The notes beneath the pieces were generated by a model. That model saw only the letters and a list, made by a program, of their open reading frames with translations, was not told the DNA's origin and did not search any database. The position numbers and the translations under genes were made by a program. A DNA stretch of 64,000 nucleotides from JAENVU01 sp963801105 (lineage in GTDB: Bacteria > Actinomycetota > Acidimicrobiia > IMCC26256 > JAENVU01). The first letter of the stretch is position 1. Every line of letters begins with the position of its first letter. Shown piece after piece: positions 42,757 to 51,489 of this stretch. The stretch spans positions 310,001 through 374,000 of the forward strand of contig CAWDDH010000003.1 of assembly GCA_963801105.1 (NCBI GenBank), given 5' to 3'.

Positions 42757-43764
42757 TCAGGCGGAGACGACGGGGAAGCGGACGTACTCGTCGATCAGCG
42801 TGAGACCGAGGTGCTCGTCGCGGCCGACGGGGGTGCCGCGCCGGGCCGAGAGGTCGGCACAGAGCGTGTCGAGGATCGAGTCGAGCGTGAGGTCGTCGGA
42901 GTGCTCGCGCCAGGCGTCGCGCGCGGCGTCGTCCGCGAAGCAGTACGCCTTCCACGAGACCGAGAGTCGCAGCTCGGTCCAGTCGTAGTCGGCGAGCACC
43001 GCGTCGTCCGGGCCGCGCAATACCCAGCGGTCGCCCTCGGCGGCGAGCCCGCACCCGGGCCGGATCGGCGGCATCGCGTCGGCGTCGACGGGTGCGACGC
43101 GGTCCACGCCGTGGAACACGGTGTCGGTGTCGAGCACCAGCGCGGTGTTGGGCCGGATGCGGTGGTGGCACACCGGGCCGTCGCGCCCCTCGGGCCAGTA
43201 CGCGAGCGCGCCGCCCTCGAGGTCGGAGAACCAGCCGATACCGGTGGCGATGTGCAGGCGCCAGTCCTCGAAGCATCCGGAGTGGTGCATCACCACGAGC
43301 AACCACTGCGGCACCGTCTTGCGGCTCACGCCTCGGAACTCGGGCACGTCGGTGTGTACCGCGAGCTCCTGGCCGGGGACCATCAGGTTGGCGTACGCGA
43401 TCTGCGGCTCGATCACCGGCCGCCCGTGCACCGTGCGCGCCGCCTCGGCGAGGCGCGGGGAGTGGAGGAACGGCGCGATCGCCGGCGTGAACAGCTCGCC
43501 TGCGTACGCGTACTCCTCCCGGAAGTAGCTGGTGCGCGCCGCCAGGGTCCGCGCGCTCTCGTCGGCCCGGTGCAGGCCGCCCGACGACAGGAAGTTCATG
43601 ACGCTGTCGTGGCGCGGGACCAGACCCGGGCCTTCGGGAATCTGGATCGGCTCGTGCTCGCCGTAGGTGCGGTAGCGCCCGAACGTGGTGCAGAGCTTCT
43701 CGACCGACGCGGCGTCGTCGGGATCGAGCACGGGATCGACGGGCACGATCACGACGGCGGGCAC
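42757..43764 (-). CDS. 2-oxoglutarate-Fe(II) oxygenase-like protein
   Basis: A 335-aa protein. The residues ELAVHTDVPEF (H137-x-D139) and DTDTVFHGVDRVAP (H218, R222) have the order and spacing of the HxD...H...R iron and 2-oxoglutarate site, with beta strands WLLVVMHHSG and TALVLDTDTV between. I therefore infer a 2OG-Fe(II) oxygenase fold; no closer family is recognised. GTG at 43764 lies 6 nt after a TACGAT -10 box. It diverges from the PmoA-like gene. Confidence 0.65.
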   Translation of the reverse strand: MPAVVIVPVDPVLDPDDAASVEKLCTTFGRYRTYGEHEPIQIPEGPGLVPRHDSVMNFLSSGGLHRADESARTLAARTSYFREEYAYAGELFTPAIAPFLHSPRLAEAARTVHGRPVIEPQIAYANLMVPGQELAVHTDVPEFRGVSRKTVPQWLLVVMHHSGCFEDWRLHIATGIGWFSDLEGGALAYWPEGRDGPVCHHRIRPNTALVLDTDTVFHGVDRVAPVDADAMPPIRPGCGLAAEGDRWVLRGPDDAVLADYDWTELRLSVSWKAYCFADDAARDAWREHSDDLTLDSILDTLCADLSARRGTPVGRDEHLGLTLIDEYVRFPVVSA

Positions 43765-43806
43765 CGGCCCATCGTAGGACCGGCGCCGTCGCGTAGGTTC
43801 GGGGCC
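43765..43806. promoter_or_regulatory. Compact divergent promoter with two leaderless-type -10 boxes
   Basis: The 42-bp gap holds TACGAT on the minus strand (43776-43771), 6 nt before the GTG at 43764, and TAGGTT on the plus strand (43794-43799), 7 nt before the GTG at 43807. Both place the start codon at the expected transcription start. No -35 consensus is obvious. Confidence 0.5.
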
Positions 43807-44595
43807 GTGCAGATCTCGTGCGTCTGGGACGCCCCCCGCCCGTACGTCCACCCCGTGACCACCCCGGCCGGAGCGGTGCTCAGCGTCGAGGCGCCGGCGG
43901 ACCACCCGTGGCACCACGCCCTCTGGTTCACGATCAAGTTCGTGAACGAGGAGAACTTCTGGGAGGAGTACGGCGAGTTCGGGCTCCTGCGCACGACGAG
44001 CGTGAACGAGTCCGATGCCGGCGCCACGGCCACCCTCGAGTGGATCGCGCCCGACGGCGAATCGGTCCGGCTCACCGAGACCCGCACACTGCGCACCGAG
44101 CCGATCGACACCGGTGCCTACGCCCTCGACTGGTCCGAGGAGCTGCGCGTCCCCGTCGACAGCGTGCTGGACCGGACACCGTTCACGACCTGGGGCGGGT
44201 ACGGCGGGCTCACGCTGCGCGGCGCACCCGACTGGACCGACACGGTGGTCCGCCTCGACGACGGCGAGCCGCGCCAGCGCGCTCTGGGCGAGCGCTCCGC
44301 CTGGCTCGCGCTCGACGGCGTGGCGCGCACACCGGACGGCACCGCGATGGACGCGGGCATGGTGATGCTCGAACACCCCGACAACGTGCGCAGCCCGTGC
44401 CCCTGGTACGCAAGCACGCGCGCGGACACCTACGGCGAGGGCTGGGCCAACTTCGTGAACGCCGCCTTCCTCTGGGACGAGCCGCTCACGCTCCCGGCGG
44501 GCGAGACGCTCGCGCTCCGCTACCGCGTGATCGTGCACGACGGCCGGTGGGACCTCGACCGTATCCGGGCCGAGCACGCGCGCTGGATCCCGTGA
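43807..44595 (+). CDS. PmoA-like (DUF6807) family protein
   Basis: A 262-aa protein resembling the PmoA/DUF6807 family often found in carbohydrate-use loci: RPYVHPVTTPAG, DHPWHHALWFTIKFVNEENF, TTWGGYGGLTLRG, MVMLEHPDNVRSPCPWYAST and the final ETLALRYRVIVHDGRWD. Members are beta-rich, with an aldose-epimerase-like look, and lack the methane monooxygenase function their name suggests. It overlaps the next gene (GTGA at 44592), so the two are translated together. Confidence 0.75.
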   Translation: MQISCVWDAPRPYVHPVTTPAGAVLSVEAPADHPWHHALWFTIKFVNEENFWEEYGEFGLLRTTSVNESDAGATATLEWIAPDGESVRLTETRTLRTEPIDTGAYALDWSEELRVPVDSVLDRTPFTTWGGYGGLTLRGAPDWTDTVVRLDDGEPRQRALGERSAWLALDGVARTPDGTAMDAGMVMLEHPDNVRSPCPWYASTRADTYGEGWANFVNAAFLWDEPLTLPAGETLALRYRVIVHDGRWDLDRIRAEHARWIP

Positions 44596-47246
44596 TCCGC
44601 GACAGTCACGCGCTCGGCGAGCGCCTCGTCGAGTTCACGGCCGCCACGCTCACCACCCTCGTCACCAGCCACTTCCCCGAGTGGCGGATCCCGGGCACGT
44701 TCGGCGGCCACCGCGTGGACGCCGACGTCCGGGCCGATCTCCTCTTCACCCTCACCCACCTCGCCGCCGGCGGCGTCACCGAGATCGCCGGGACCCGGGT
44801 CGACGACGCGATCGCGTACCAGCTCGCCCGGGTGGACGGCCGCTCGACACACACGTTCTTCTCCTACCGGGTCGCCGAGACGCTGCTGCGTGCCGGGCCG
44901 TTCGCCGGCAACCCACTCCTGCGCGACTGCGACGACGATCAGCGGGCCCAGGTGGTGCGGGCCGTCGACAGCCGCGACTGGATCGAGCTGCTCGACGCCG
45001 ACGTGCTGCCCCGCAACTACGCGGCGGTGCTCTCCCGCTGCGAGCAGGCCCGCCACGAGCTGGGCCTCGTGGAGGACACCACCGTGCTCGACGGGCTGGT
45101 CGAGCGCCTGCGCGCGCTGCTCACCGAGAACCCGGAGGGCTACCTCGACGACTCCAACGACCGGTCGGGCCGCTACGACATCTACACGGCCGACCTCTGG
45201 CTCTTCTGCGAGCCGCTCGCACCACGCATCGGTCCCGGCTGGCAGCACGGCGTACGCAACGCGCTCGCGCTCGTCGACACCGTGGCCGGCCCCGACGGCG
45301 CCGCGATCCCGTGGGGGCGCTCGACCGGGGTGCTCTCAACCGCGCTCACCGTGGAGCTGGCCGCGCTCGCGCTCCGCCCCGACCTGCGCGACGACCGCGC
45401 CTCGGCGTGGGTCCGGCGCGGTGTGGAAGCACTCCGCTCGGTGGAGCCTCGCTTCGCGCCCGACGGCGTGTGCGACGCGCACCAGGGCCGCGACCAGGAC
45501 GACTACCGCGGTCCCGCCCGCCGGCTCCAGCTCACGCTGGACGTGCTCGGCAAGCTCGCCTGGGCCGGCACCGCATTGCGCACCGCGGCGCCCACCCCGG
45601 TCGCGTCGCCCGCCGACGCCCACCGCCCGACCGAGGAGCTCGTCCGCTTCGAGGCCGACCGCAACGCCGCGGTGTGGGTGGCCGCGAACCCGGGCCGGCG
45701 CGTGGTCCTGCCGTTCGTGGGCGCGACCCGGAGCCACTACCTCCCGGTCCCCCACGCGCCCGGCATCTTCGAGGCACCGGTCGACAACGACCAGGTCGTG
45801 TGGGCACCGCTCGTGATCAGCAGGGGTCGCCGCGCCACCACCGGCGAGCTGCCCACCCATCTGGGGTCCGCGCCGGGTTCGGTGACGGCGACGTGGGACT
45901 CGCTCGCCGTCGGCGGTCGCGGGCTCGACGGCGATGCCTGGCCGCCGGTCGGCGGGAGCTGCACCACCTCCTACCGCCTGGACCGGCGCACCCTTGTCGT
46001 CGAGCACGACCTCTCGGTGGCCGATCCGGTCGAGGCGATCGGCGTGCAGATCCCCGAGACCGCACGGGCACCCCTGGCCGTCACCTTCACCGCCGACGCG
46101 CCCCACGCGACCACCACGATCGACGTGCGGGGGATCCGGGAGTGGTCATCGCCGTACTCCGGCCTCGTCACGGTCCACCAGGTCGACGTGGACCCGGCGC
46201 CGCACGTCCGCATCCAGGCGCGCGTGACGCCGCTCCTCCGGGTGGCATCGACCGCGTTCGGTCACTGGTACGACCGCCTCCTCTACACCCCGATCGCCGA
46301 CCGCGTGCGCGAGCTGCCGTGCCCCATCGGCATCCAGGCCGACGCCGGAACGCCGATCGAGGACGTCGACCTGCTGCACCTGCACTGGCCCGAGTGGTTC
46401 GGCTTCGACGACCTCGGTGTGCACGAGCAGCTGATCGCGACCCTCGCCGACCGCGGCATCCCCGTGGTCTGGACCGCGCACAACCTCACGCCCCACGAGA
46501 AGCGGCCCGACGTGTACGACCCGATCTACCAGCGGTGGGCCGAGACCGCCGGCGCGGTGATCCACCACTCCATCTGGGGCCGTGACCGCATGCTCGCCCG
46601 CTACCGGTTCCGCCCGGACTGCCGCCACGAGGTCATCGAACACGGTCACTTCGGCGACCTCTGGCAGCATGCCACCACGCTCACCCGGGTCGAGGCCGAG
46701 CAACGGCTCGGGCTGGCGCCCGCGCCGATCCGCATCGGCCTGGTGGGCGCGCCCCGCGCCGACAAGCGCGTGCGCGAGTTCCTCGACGGTGTGGTCGCCA
46801 GCACACGCGACGACATCCAGGTCGTCTGCTGGTCGCTCGGCTTCGGAGAGACCGCGCCCGACGACCCCCGCATCGCAGTCGCGGAGCAGTACCACGGCGC
46901 CGACGAGCCCACCTACGCCACCCGACTCGCCGCGTGCGACGCGATCGCGCTGCCGTTCGACCCCGAGGGCGAGATGCTCGCGACCGGCACCATCGCCGAC
47001 GCGATCGGGCTCGGAATCCCCGCGCTCGTCTCCGACTGGCCGTACCTCACCGAGATGCTCGGCACCGCGGGCATCCCGGCCGGACACACCTCAGCACAGA
47101 TCGCGACCGCCCTCGACCGCCTCGACCGGCCGACGCTCGACGCGGCCGCGACCGCGATGGCCGGTCTGCGGGACCGGTTCTCGTGGGCACCGCTCGCCCG
47201 GCGGACCGCCGACCTGTTCGAGCGTGTGGTCCTCCGCGAGCCCTGA
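44592..47246 (+). CDS. Fusion of a lyase-like domain with a GT4-type glycosyltransferase
   Basis: An 884-aa protein in two parts. Residues about 1-545 are an alpha/alpha-toroid plus beta-sandwich resembling heparinase II/III or DUF2264-like lyases (RSGRYDIYTADLWLFCEPLA, DGAAIPWGRSTGVLSTALTV). Residues about 555-884 are a GT-B glycosyltransferase (LLHLHWPEWFGFDD, GIPVVWTAHNLTPHEK, IRIGLVGAPRADKRVREFL, CDAIALPFDPEGEMLATGT). The family names for part one are tentative. Start is GTG, overlapping the PmoA-like stop. No signal peptide. A catabolic-looking module fused to a transferase is unusual. Confidence 0.75.
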   Translation: MIRDSHALGERLVEFTAATLTTLVTSHFPEWRIPGTFGGHRVDADVRADLLFTLTHLAAGGVTEIAGTRVDDAIAYQLARVDGRSTHTFFSYRVAETLLRAGPFAGNPLLRDCDDDQRAQVVRAVDSRDWIELLDADVLPRNYAAVLSRCEQARHELGLVEDTTVLDGLVERLRALLTENPEGYLDDSNDRSGRYDIYTADLWLFCEPLAPRIGPGWQHGVRNALALVDTVAGPDGAAIPWGRSTGVLSTALTVELAALALRPDLRDDRASAWVRRGVEALRSVEPRFAPDGVCDAHQGRDQDDYRGPARRLQLTLDVLGKLAWAGTALRTAAPTPVASPADAHRPTEELVRFEADRNAAVWVAANPGRRVVLPFVGATRSHYLPVPHAPGIFEAPVDNDQVVWAPLVISRGRRATTGELPTHLGSAPGSVTATWDSLAVGGRGLDGDAWPPVGGSCTTSYRLDRRTLVVEHDLSVADPVEAIGVQIPETARAPLAVTFTADAPHATTTIDVRGIREWSSPYSGLVTVHQVDVDPAPHVRIQARVTPLLRVASTAFGHWYDRLLYTPIADRVRELPCPIGIQADAGTPIEDVDLLHLHWPEWFGFDDLGVHEQLIATLADRGIPVVWTAHNLTPHEKRPDVYDPIYQRWAETAGAVIHHSIWGRDRMLARYRFRPDCRHEVIEHGHFGDLWQHATTLTRVEAEQRLGLAPAPIRIGLVGAPRADKRVREFLDGVVASTRDDIQVVCWSLGFGETAPDDPRIAVAEQYHGADEPTYATRLAACDAIALPFDPEGEMLATGTIADAIGLGIPALVSDWPYLTEMLGTAGIPAGHTSAQIATALDRLDRPTLDAAATAMAGLRDRFSWAPLARRTADLFERVVLREP

Positions 47247-48032
47247 TCAGGCGTCGAGACCGTCCAGCCAGGTCCGCAGGACCGCCGCGTCCGCGCGCAA
47301 TGCATCGGGATCGTCCTCGACGACGAACTCCACGAAGGCGATCCGGTCTCCCGACCAGTCGCCGTCGGCGGTGGCCGCGGCGAGCACGGGCCGCCACCGG
47401 TCTGCGCCCTCGGCGAGCGGCCGGCGCTGCTCGGGGCCGGCCCACTCGTAGACGTGCAGGTGTGACAGGCGCCCGCGCAGCTCGAGAACCTCGGCGGCGT
47501 CGGCCGCGGGCGGCCGCGGCTCCCGCCAGTACGGCGGCTGCCAGTAGGTGAAGACGTTCGGTGCGGCGACCGCGTCGAGCAGTGCGCGCGCACCGGCGAC
47601 CGTCGCGGTCGCGGTCCCGCCGTGGTACTCGAGCGAGACCGTCACCTCCCGGTCCGCCGCCTGTGCCGCGAAGCTCCGCACCTCGTCGGCGAGCGCCGAG
47701 AGATCCGGCCCGCCCGGCTCGGCACCGAACCGCGCCCAGACGCGCACGTTCGGCGCGCCGAGCGCCACCGCGGTGTCGAGCAGCTCCTCCTGCTCCGACG
47801 CGGACGGGTTCCCGAGTGCGAACGCGTAGGTGCCGTAGGAGGCCATCCGCACGTCGGCCGCGTGCGTGGCGGCGACGGCCCGGACGATCGCGGCCGAGTC
47901 CCCCGGTGGGACGTGGATGTCCGCACCCCATTCGAGATCGGTGAGCCCGCACTCGGCGGCGAGTCGAGCCACGGCGTCCACGGGCTCGGCCCGCAGCGTC
48001 ACCGAGCACAGGCCGGGCCGGATCCGGGTCAC
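47247..48032 (-). CDS. Sugar phosphate isomerase/epimerase-family TIM-barrel protein
   Basis: A 261-aa AP-endonuclease-2-like barrel: GLCSVTLRAEPVDAVARLAA, LTDLEWGADIHVP, VTVSLEYHGGTATATVAG (metal Glu), LSHLHVYEW and IAFVEFVVEDDPDAL (final Glu). The family isomerises or epimerises sugars and inositols. The GTG at 48032 overlaps the dehydrogenase stop. It forms a two-gene leftward unit with the dehydrogenase and is convergent with the fusion gene, whose stop is only a base away. Confidence 0.88.
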   Translation of the reverse strand: MTRIRPGLCSVTLRAEPVDAVARLAAECGLTDLEWGADIHVPPGDSAAIVRAVAATHAADVRMASYGTYAFALGNPSASEQEELLDTAVALGAPNVRVWARFGAEPGGPDLSALADEVRSFAAQAADREVTVSLEYHGGTATATVAGARALLDAVAAPNVFTYWQPPYWREPRPPAADAAEVLELRGRLSHLHVYEWAGPEQRRPLAEGADRWRPVLAAATADGDWSGDRIAFVEFVVEDDPDALRADAAVLRTWLDGLDA

Positions 48033-49039
48033 GCGATCCGCTCGATGTCGGCGGCGCGCACGGGATGGAGCGGCGGCTCCCCGGCCACGAATCGCTCGAC
48101 CTCGGTCACCGCCAGCTCGGCGAGCCGCTCGAGCTCGTTGCCCATCGCGCCCGCCACGTGCGGGGTCACGAACACGTTGGGCAGCGCCAGCAGCACGTGG
48201 TCGGCCGGCAGCGGCTCGGGATCGGTGACGTCGAGGACGGCCGCGATCCGGCCGGCCGCCAGCTCGGCGATCAGCGCGTCCTGGTCCACGATCGCGGGAC
48301 GGGCCGTGTTCACCACGGTCGCGCCGTCAGGAAGCGCCGCGAGCTCGGCGGCACCGATCATTCCCCGCGTGGGCGGGATGTCAGGTGCATGGATCGACAG
48401 GACCTGGACCGACGCGCACAGCGCGTCGAGGTCGTCGACCTTCTCCACCCCCATCGCGTCGGCCTCGGTCGTGGTCAGGTACGGGTCGTAGACCGCGAGC
48501 TCGAGATCGGTCGCGCCCAGCGCGTCGATGACGAGCCGGCCCACCATCGACGCGCCCACGATCCCGACGCGCGCGCCGTGGTTGCCGACGCGGGTGAGGT
48601 CGAGTGGCAGCTTCACCGTGGGATCCCGTTGGAGCTCGCGGACGAGGAACACACCCTTGTTGGCGAGCAAGATCGCGGCGACCGCGTACTCCGCGACGGG
48701 GACCGCGTTGGCTGGCGCCGCGGACGTCACGAGGATGCCCCGCGCGAACACGTCGTCGGTGACCTGCCACTTCACCGTGCCCGCGCCGTAGGCGAACAGC
48801 GCCAGACGGGGCGCCCGGTCGAGCAGGTCGCCGGTGAGGGTGGGACACCCCCAGTGGCCGACGAGGATGTCGGTCTCGGCGAGCAGGGCATCGGCGCGGG
48901 GATCGTCCCAACCGGTGAGCGGATCAGGATCGAGGATCCGCCCCACGGCGTCGAGTCGGGCGAGCTGAGCGGGCGTGAAGAGGTGGCCGACCATGCCGTC
49001 GAGCATCGCCAGCAGGATCCCGGGTCGGTCGCCGCTCAT
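48029..49039 (-). CDS. D-isomer-specific 2-hydroxyacid dehydrogenase
   Basis: A 336-aa protein: NAD-binding ARVGIVGASMVGRLVIDALG (GxGxxG-like, second Gly replaced by Ala/Ser), catalytic Arg in ATVVNTARPAIVDQDALIAE, Glu in VLDVTDPEPLP and His in NVFVTPHVAGAMGNE. It would reduce a 2-oxoacid derived from sugar breakdown. The start at 49039 (MSGDRPG) is preferred over 49048. It overlaps the isomerase gene, so the pair probably works on one substrate. Confidence 0.9.
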   Translation of the reverse strand: MSGDRPGILLAMLDGMVGHLFTPAQLARLDAVGRILDPDPLTGWDDPRADALLAETDILVGHWGCPTLTGDLLDRAPRLALFAYGAGTVKWQVTDDVFARGILVTSAAPANAVPVAEYAVAAILLANKGVFLVRELQRDPTVKLPLDLTRVGNHGARVGIVGASMVGRLVIDALGATDLELAVYDPYLTTTEADAMGVEKVDDLDALCASVQVLSIHAPDIPPTRGMIGAAELAALPDGATVVNTARPAIVDQDALIAELAAGRIAAVLDVTDPEPLPADHVLLALPNVFVTPHVAGAMGNELERLAELAVTEVERFVAGEPPLHPVRAADIERIA

Positions 49040-49124
49040 GCGACGCATGCTCGCATGTCTACCCTTCACGTTGCGTGGTCGGTGCCCACACTGCGAGACT
49101 CCGACTCTTCGGAGGGGGCGTGGC

Positions 49125-51353
49125 ATGCGGAAACCTTTGGTCGTCGCGGTGTTGGTGGCGATGGTCGCGACAAGCTGTCGTGTGCTCCTGGTCCCCGACC
49201 CGCCCGGTCCGCCGAGCACCGACGGGTTCGTCCCGGCCTCGTGGTGGAAGGCCCGGCAGGATTCCTATCTCGACTACGCGTCCACGCAGTTCTCGCCGAG
49301 CTCGTTCACCAACCTGATCGCCAACGCCGAGCACTCCCGGCGCACCGGTGCCCCGTTCGACACCGCCGGCATCACGCTCGCCGACTTCGCGAACACCTTC
49401 TCCCGGCTCGACAACTACGTCGACACCTCGGACTTCGACCTCACGTACCTGATGAACCTCTGGTACGGGTACCGGGACCTCCTCCCCGCCGACGTGCGCG
49501 CCGAGGTCGAGAGCCACTTCCGCTCGTTCAAGTACTGGTTCACCGACCCGCAGCCGGCGGGCGTCGTCGACCAGCGGTACTACTGGTCCGAGAACCACCA
49601 GCTGCTGTACCACGCCGACGAGTACCTGGCGGGCCAGGCGTTCCCGTCCGACACGTTCTCGAGCGACGGCAACACGGGCGCGTGGCACACCGAGCGAGCC
49701 CGGAAGTTCATCGCCGACTGGCTGGACCAGAAGGTGAAGTTCGGGTTCACCGAATGGCACTCCGACGTCTACTACCAGAAGACGCTCGACGCGCTCCTGA
49801 CCGTCGTCGAGTGGGTCGACGATCCCGTGCTCGCCCGCCGCGCGTCGATGGTGCTCGACCTCCTCCTGTTCGACATCGCGCTCAACATCCAGAAGGGCAA
49901 CTTCGGCGCGACCCACGGCCGGTCGTACATGAAGGACAAGAGCGTCGCCACCGACCAGGACGTCTTCAACCTGTCCAAGCTCCTCTTCGACGACACGAGC
50001 CTCGGCTACACCTCGACCGGCGACGCCGGCGCGGTGCTCCTGGCGCGCGCCAAGAAGTACCGCCTGCCTGCAGTGATCCTGCGGGTCGCCCAGTCCAAGC
50101 ACACCACGGTCGACCAGGAGCACATGGGCGTCGCGCTGGACGCCTCCGCGCCCGTCGACCCGGCTCAGACCGGCGTCGACGGCTATTCCTTCTCCGACCC
50201 GGCCAACGTCGCGTTCTGGTGGGAGCGCGGCGCGCAGACGGCCTGGCAGACCGTGCCGCTCACGCTCGACACACTCGACCAGTACGGGCTCTGGGATTCG
50301 GATTTCTTCAGCCCGTTCAAGCCGATCGCCGACCTCACCGGCGGCGACCGTGCCGTGGCCCAGAGCCTGTCGCAGGCGCTCGAGAACATGCTCGGGTTCG
50401 CGCTGCTCACCGCGGTCGACACCTACACGTGGCGCAGCGACTCGGTGATGCTCTCGACCGCGCAGTCGTACCGGCCCGGGAAGGCCAGCGAGCAGCATCA
50501 CGTCTCGCAGGCGACGCTCGACGAGCAGGCGATCGTGTTCACGACCCACCCGAAGAACGAGCCGCAGTCGGGTACCCAGTGGCCCGACGACGACGGCTAC
50601 TGGACCGGCAACGGGTCGCTCCCCCGCGCCGCGCAGCACGGGGCGCTCTCGATGAGCCTCTACGCGCCGACGTTCGCGAGCCCCGGCCCGCCATTCACCG
50701 CCTTCCGGTACCTGCCCTACACGCACGCGTACTTCCCGCAGGAGCGCTTCGACGAGGTGGTGCAGAGCAACGGATGGACCTTCGGGCGCAAGGGCGACGG
50801 CTACGTGGCGCTCTGGTCGTGGCGACCGACATCGTGGCGCACGTACACCGACCCGGGGATCTTCACCCACGGGCTCACCCAGCCGTTCGATCTCGTCGCG
50901 CCCGGCGGCGCCGACGACGTCTGGCTGACCCAGGTCGGCGATGCCAAGACCTTCGGTGACTTCGCCGCCTTCCGCGCCGCGGTCGCCGGCGGTGCGATCA
51001 GCGTGGCGCCCCGGCCCGCGACCGGCGACGTGCCCGGCGGCTTCGACGTCAGCTACCAGTCGCCGACGGAGGGACTCGTGCAGTTCGGCACGACCGGTGA
51101 CCTGAAGGTCAAGGGACAGGTCGTCCCGCTCGACTCCGGCAGGCGCTTCGACAACCCGTGGGCGTCGGCGCCGGTGGGCGCCCAGCAGATCACGATCGCT
51201 GACGCGGCCGGGGACCTGAAGCTCGACTTCGCCACCTCGACACGCGTCGCGTCCTCGAAACGCGCGAAGCCGCACGACGACGGTCACGGTCACCACGACC
51301 ACCACGACCACGGTCACCACGACCACGGTCACCACGACCACGGAGACCACTGA
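49125..51353 (+). CDS. Large secreted lipoprotein with histidine-rich C-terminal tail
   Basis: A 742-aa protein with a lipobox (MVATSC) and GGAGGGGG before the ATG. Residues about 40-480 look alpha-helical, toroid-like and rich in Trp/Tyr (YYWSENHQLLYHADEYLAGQ, FGFTEWHSDVYYQKTLDALL); residues about 500-710 look beta-rich. No family is assigned, although helical-toroid polysaccharide lyases are similar in layout. The last 26 residues (51273-51350) hold 14 His and 7 Asp, for example HDHGHHDHGHHDHGDH, encoded by a 15-bp tandem repeat; this would bind Zn, Ni or Cu. It diverges from the dehydrogenase gene. Confidence 0.75.
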   Translation: MRKPLVVAVLVAMVATSCRVLLVPDPPGPPSTDGFVPASWWKARQDSYLDYASTQFSPSSFTNLIANAEHSRRTGAPFDTAGITLADFANTFSRLDNYVDTSDFDLTYLMNLWYGYRDLLPADVRAEVESHFRSFKYWFTDPQPAGVVDQRYYWSENHQLLYHADEYLAGQAFPSDTFSSDGNTGAWHTERARKFIADWLDQKVKFGFTEWHSDVYYQKTLDALLTVVEWVDDPVLARRASMVLDLLLFDIALNIQKGNFGATHGRSYMKDKSVATDQDVFNLSKLLFDDTSLGYTSTGDAGAVLLARAKKYRLPAVILRVAQSKHTTVDQEHMGVALDASAPVDPAQTGVDGYSFSDPANVAFWWERGAQTAWQTVPLTLDTLDQYGLWDSDFFSPFKPIADLTGGDRAVAQSLSQALENMLGFALLTAVDTYTWRSDSVMLSTAQSYRPGKASEQHHVSQATLDEQAIVFTTHPKNEPQSGTQWPDDDGYWTGNGSLPRAAQHGALSMSLYAPTFASPGPPFTAFRYLPYTHAYFPQERFDEVVQSNGWTFGRKGDGYVALWSWRPTSWRTYTDPGIFTHGLTQPFDLVAPGGADDVWLTQVGDAKTFGDFAAFRAAVAGGAISVAPRPATGDVPGGFDVSYQSPTEGLVQFGTTGDLKVKGQVVPLDSGRRFDNPWASAPVGAQQITIADAAGDLKLDFATSTRVASSKRAKPHDDGHGHHDHHDHGHHDHGHHDHGDH

Positions 51354-51489
51354 CGGCCTCAACTACCCTCCGGGCATGATCGCGGGAGCGGGAGCATGAG
51401 CGGAGCGGGACACCACTGCGGTCGCACCCGGTCGGACAGCGGAGCGTGGCCCGAGCGGCCCACGCCGAAGGCGTAGGAGCGGGAAACCG

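Noticed and set aside
51273..51350. CRISPR-like or satellite repeat
   Set aside because: The 15-bp tandem repeat is in frame and encodes the His-rich tail of the lipoprotein; there are no spacers.
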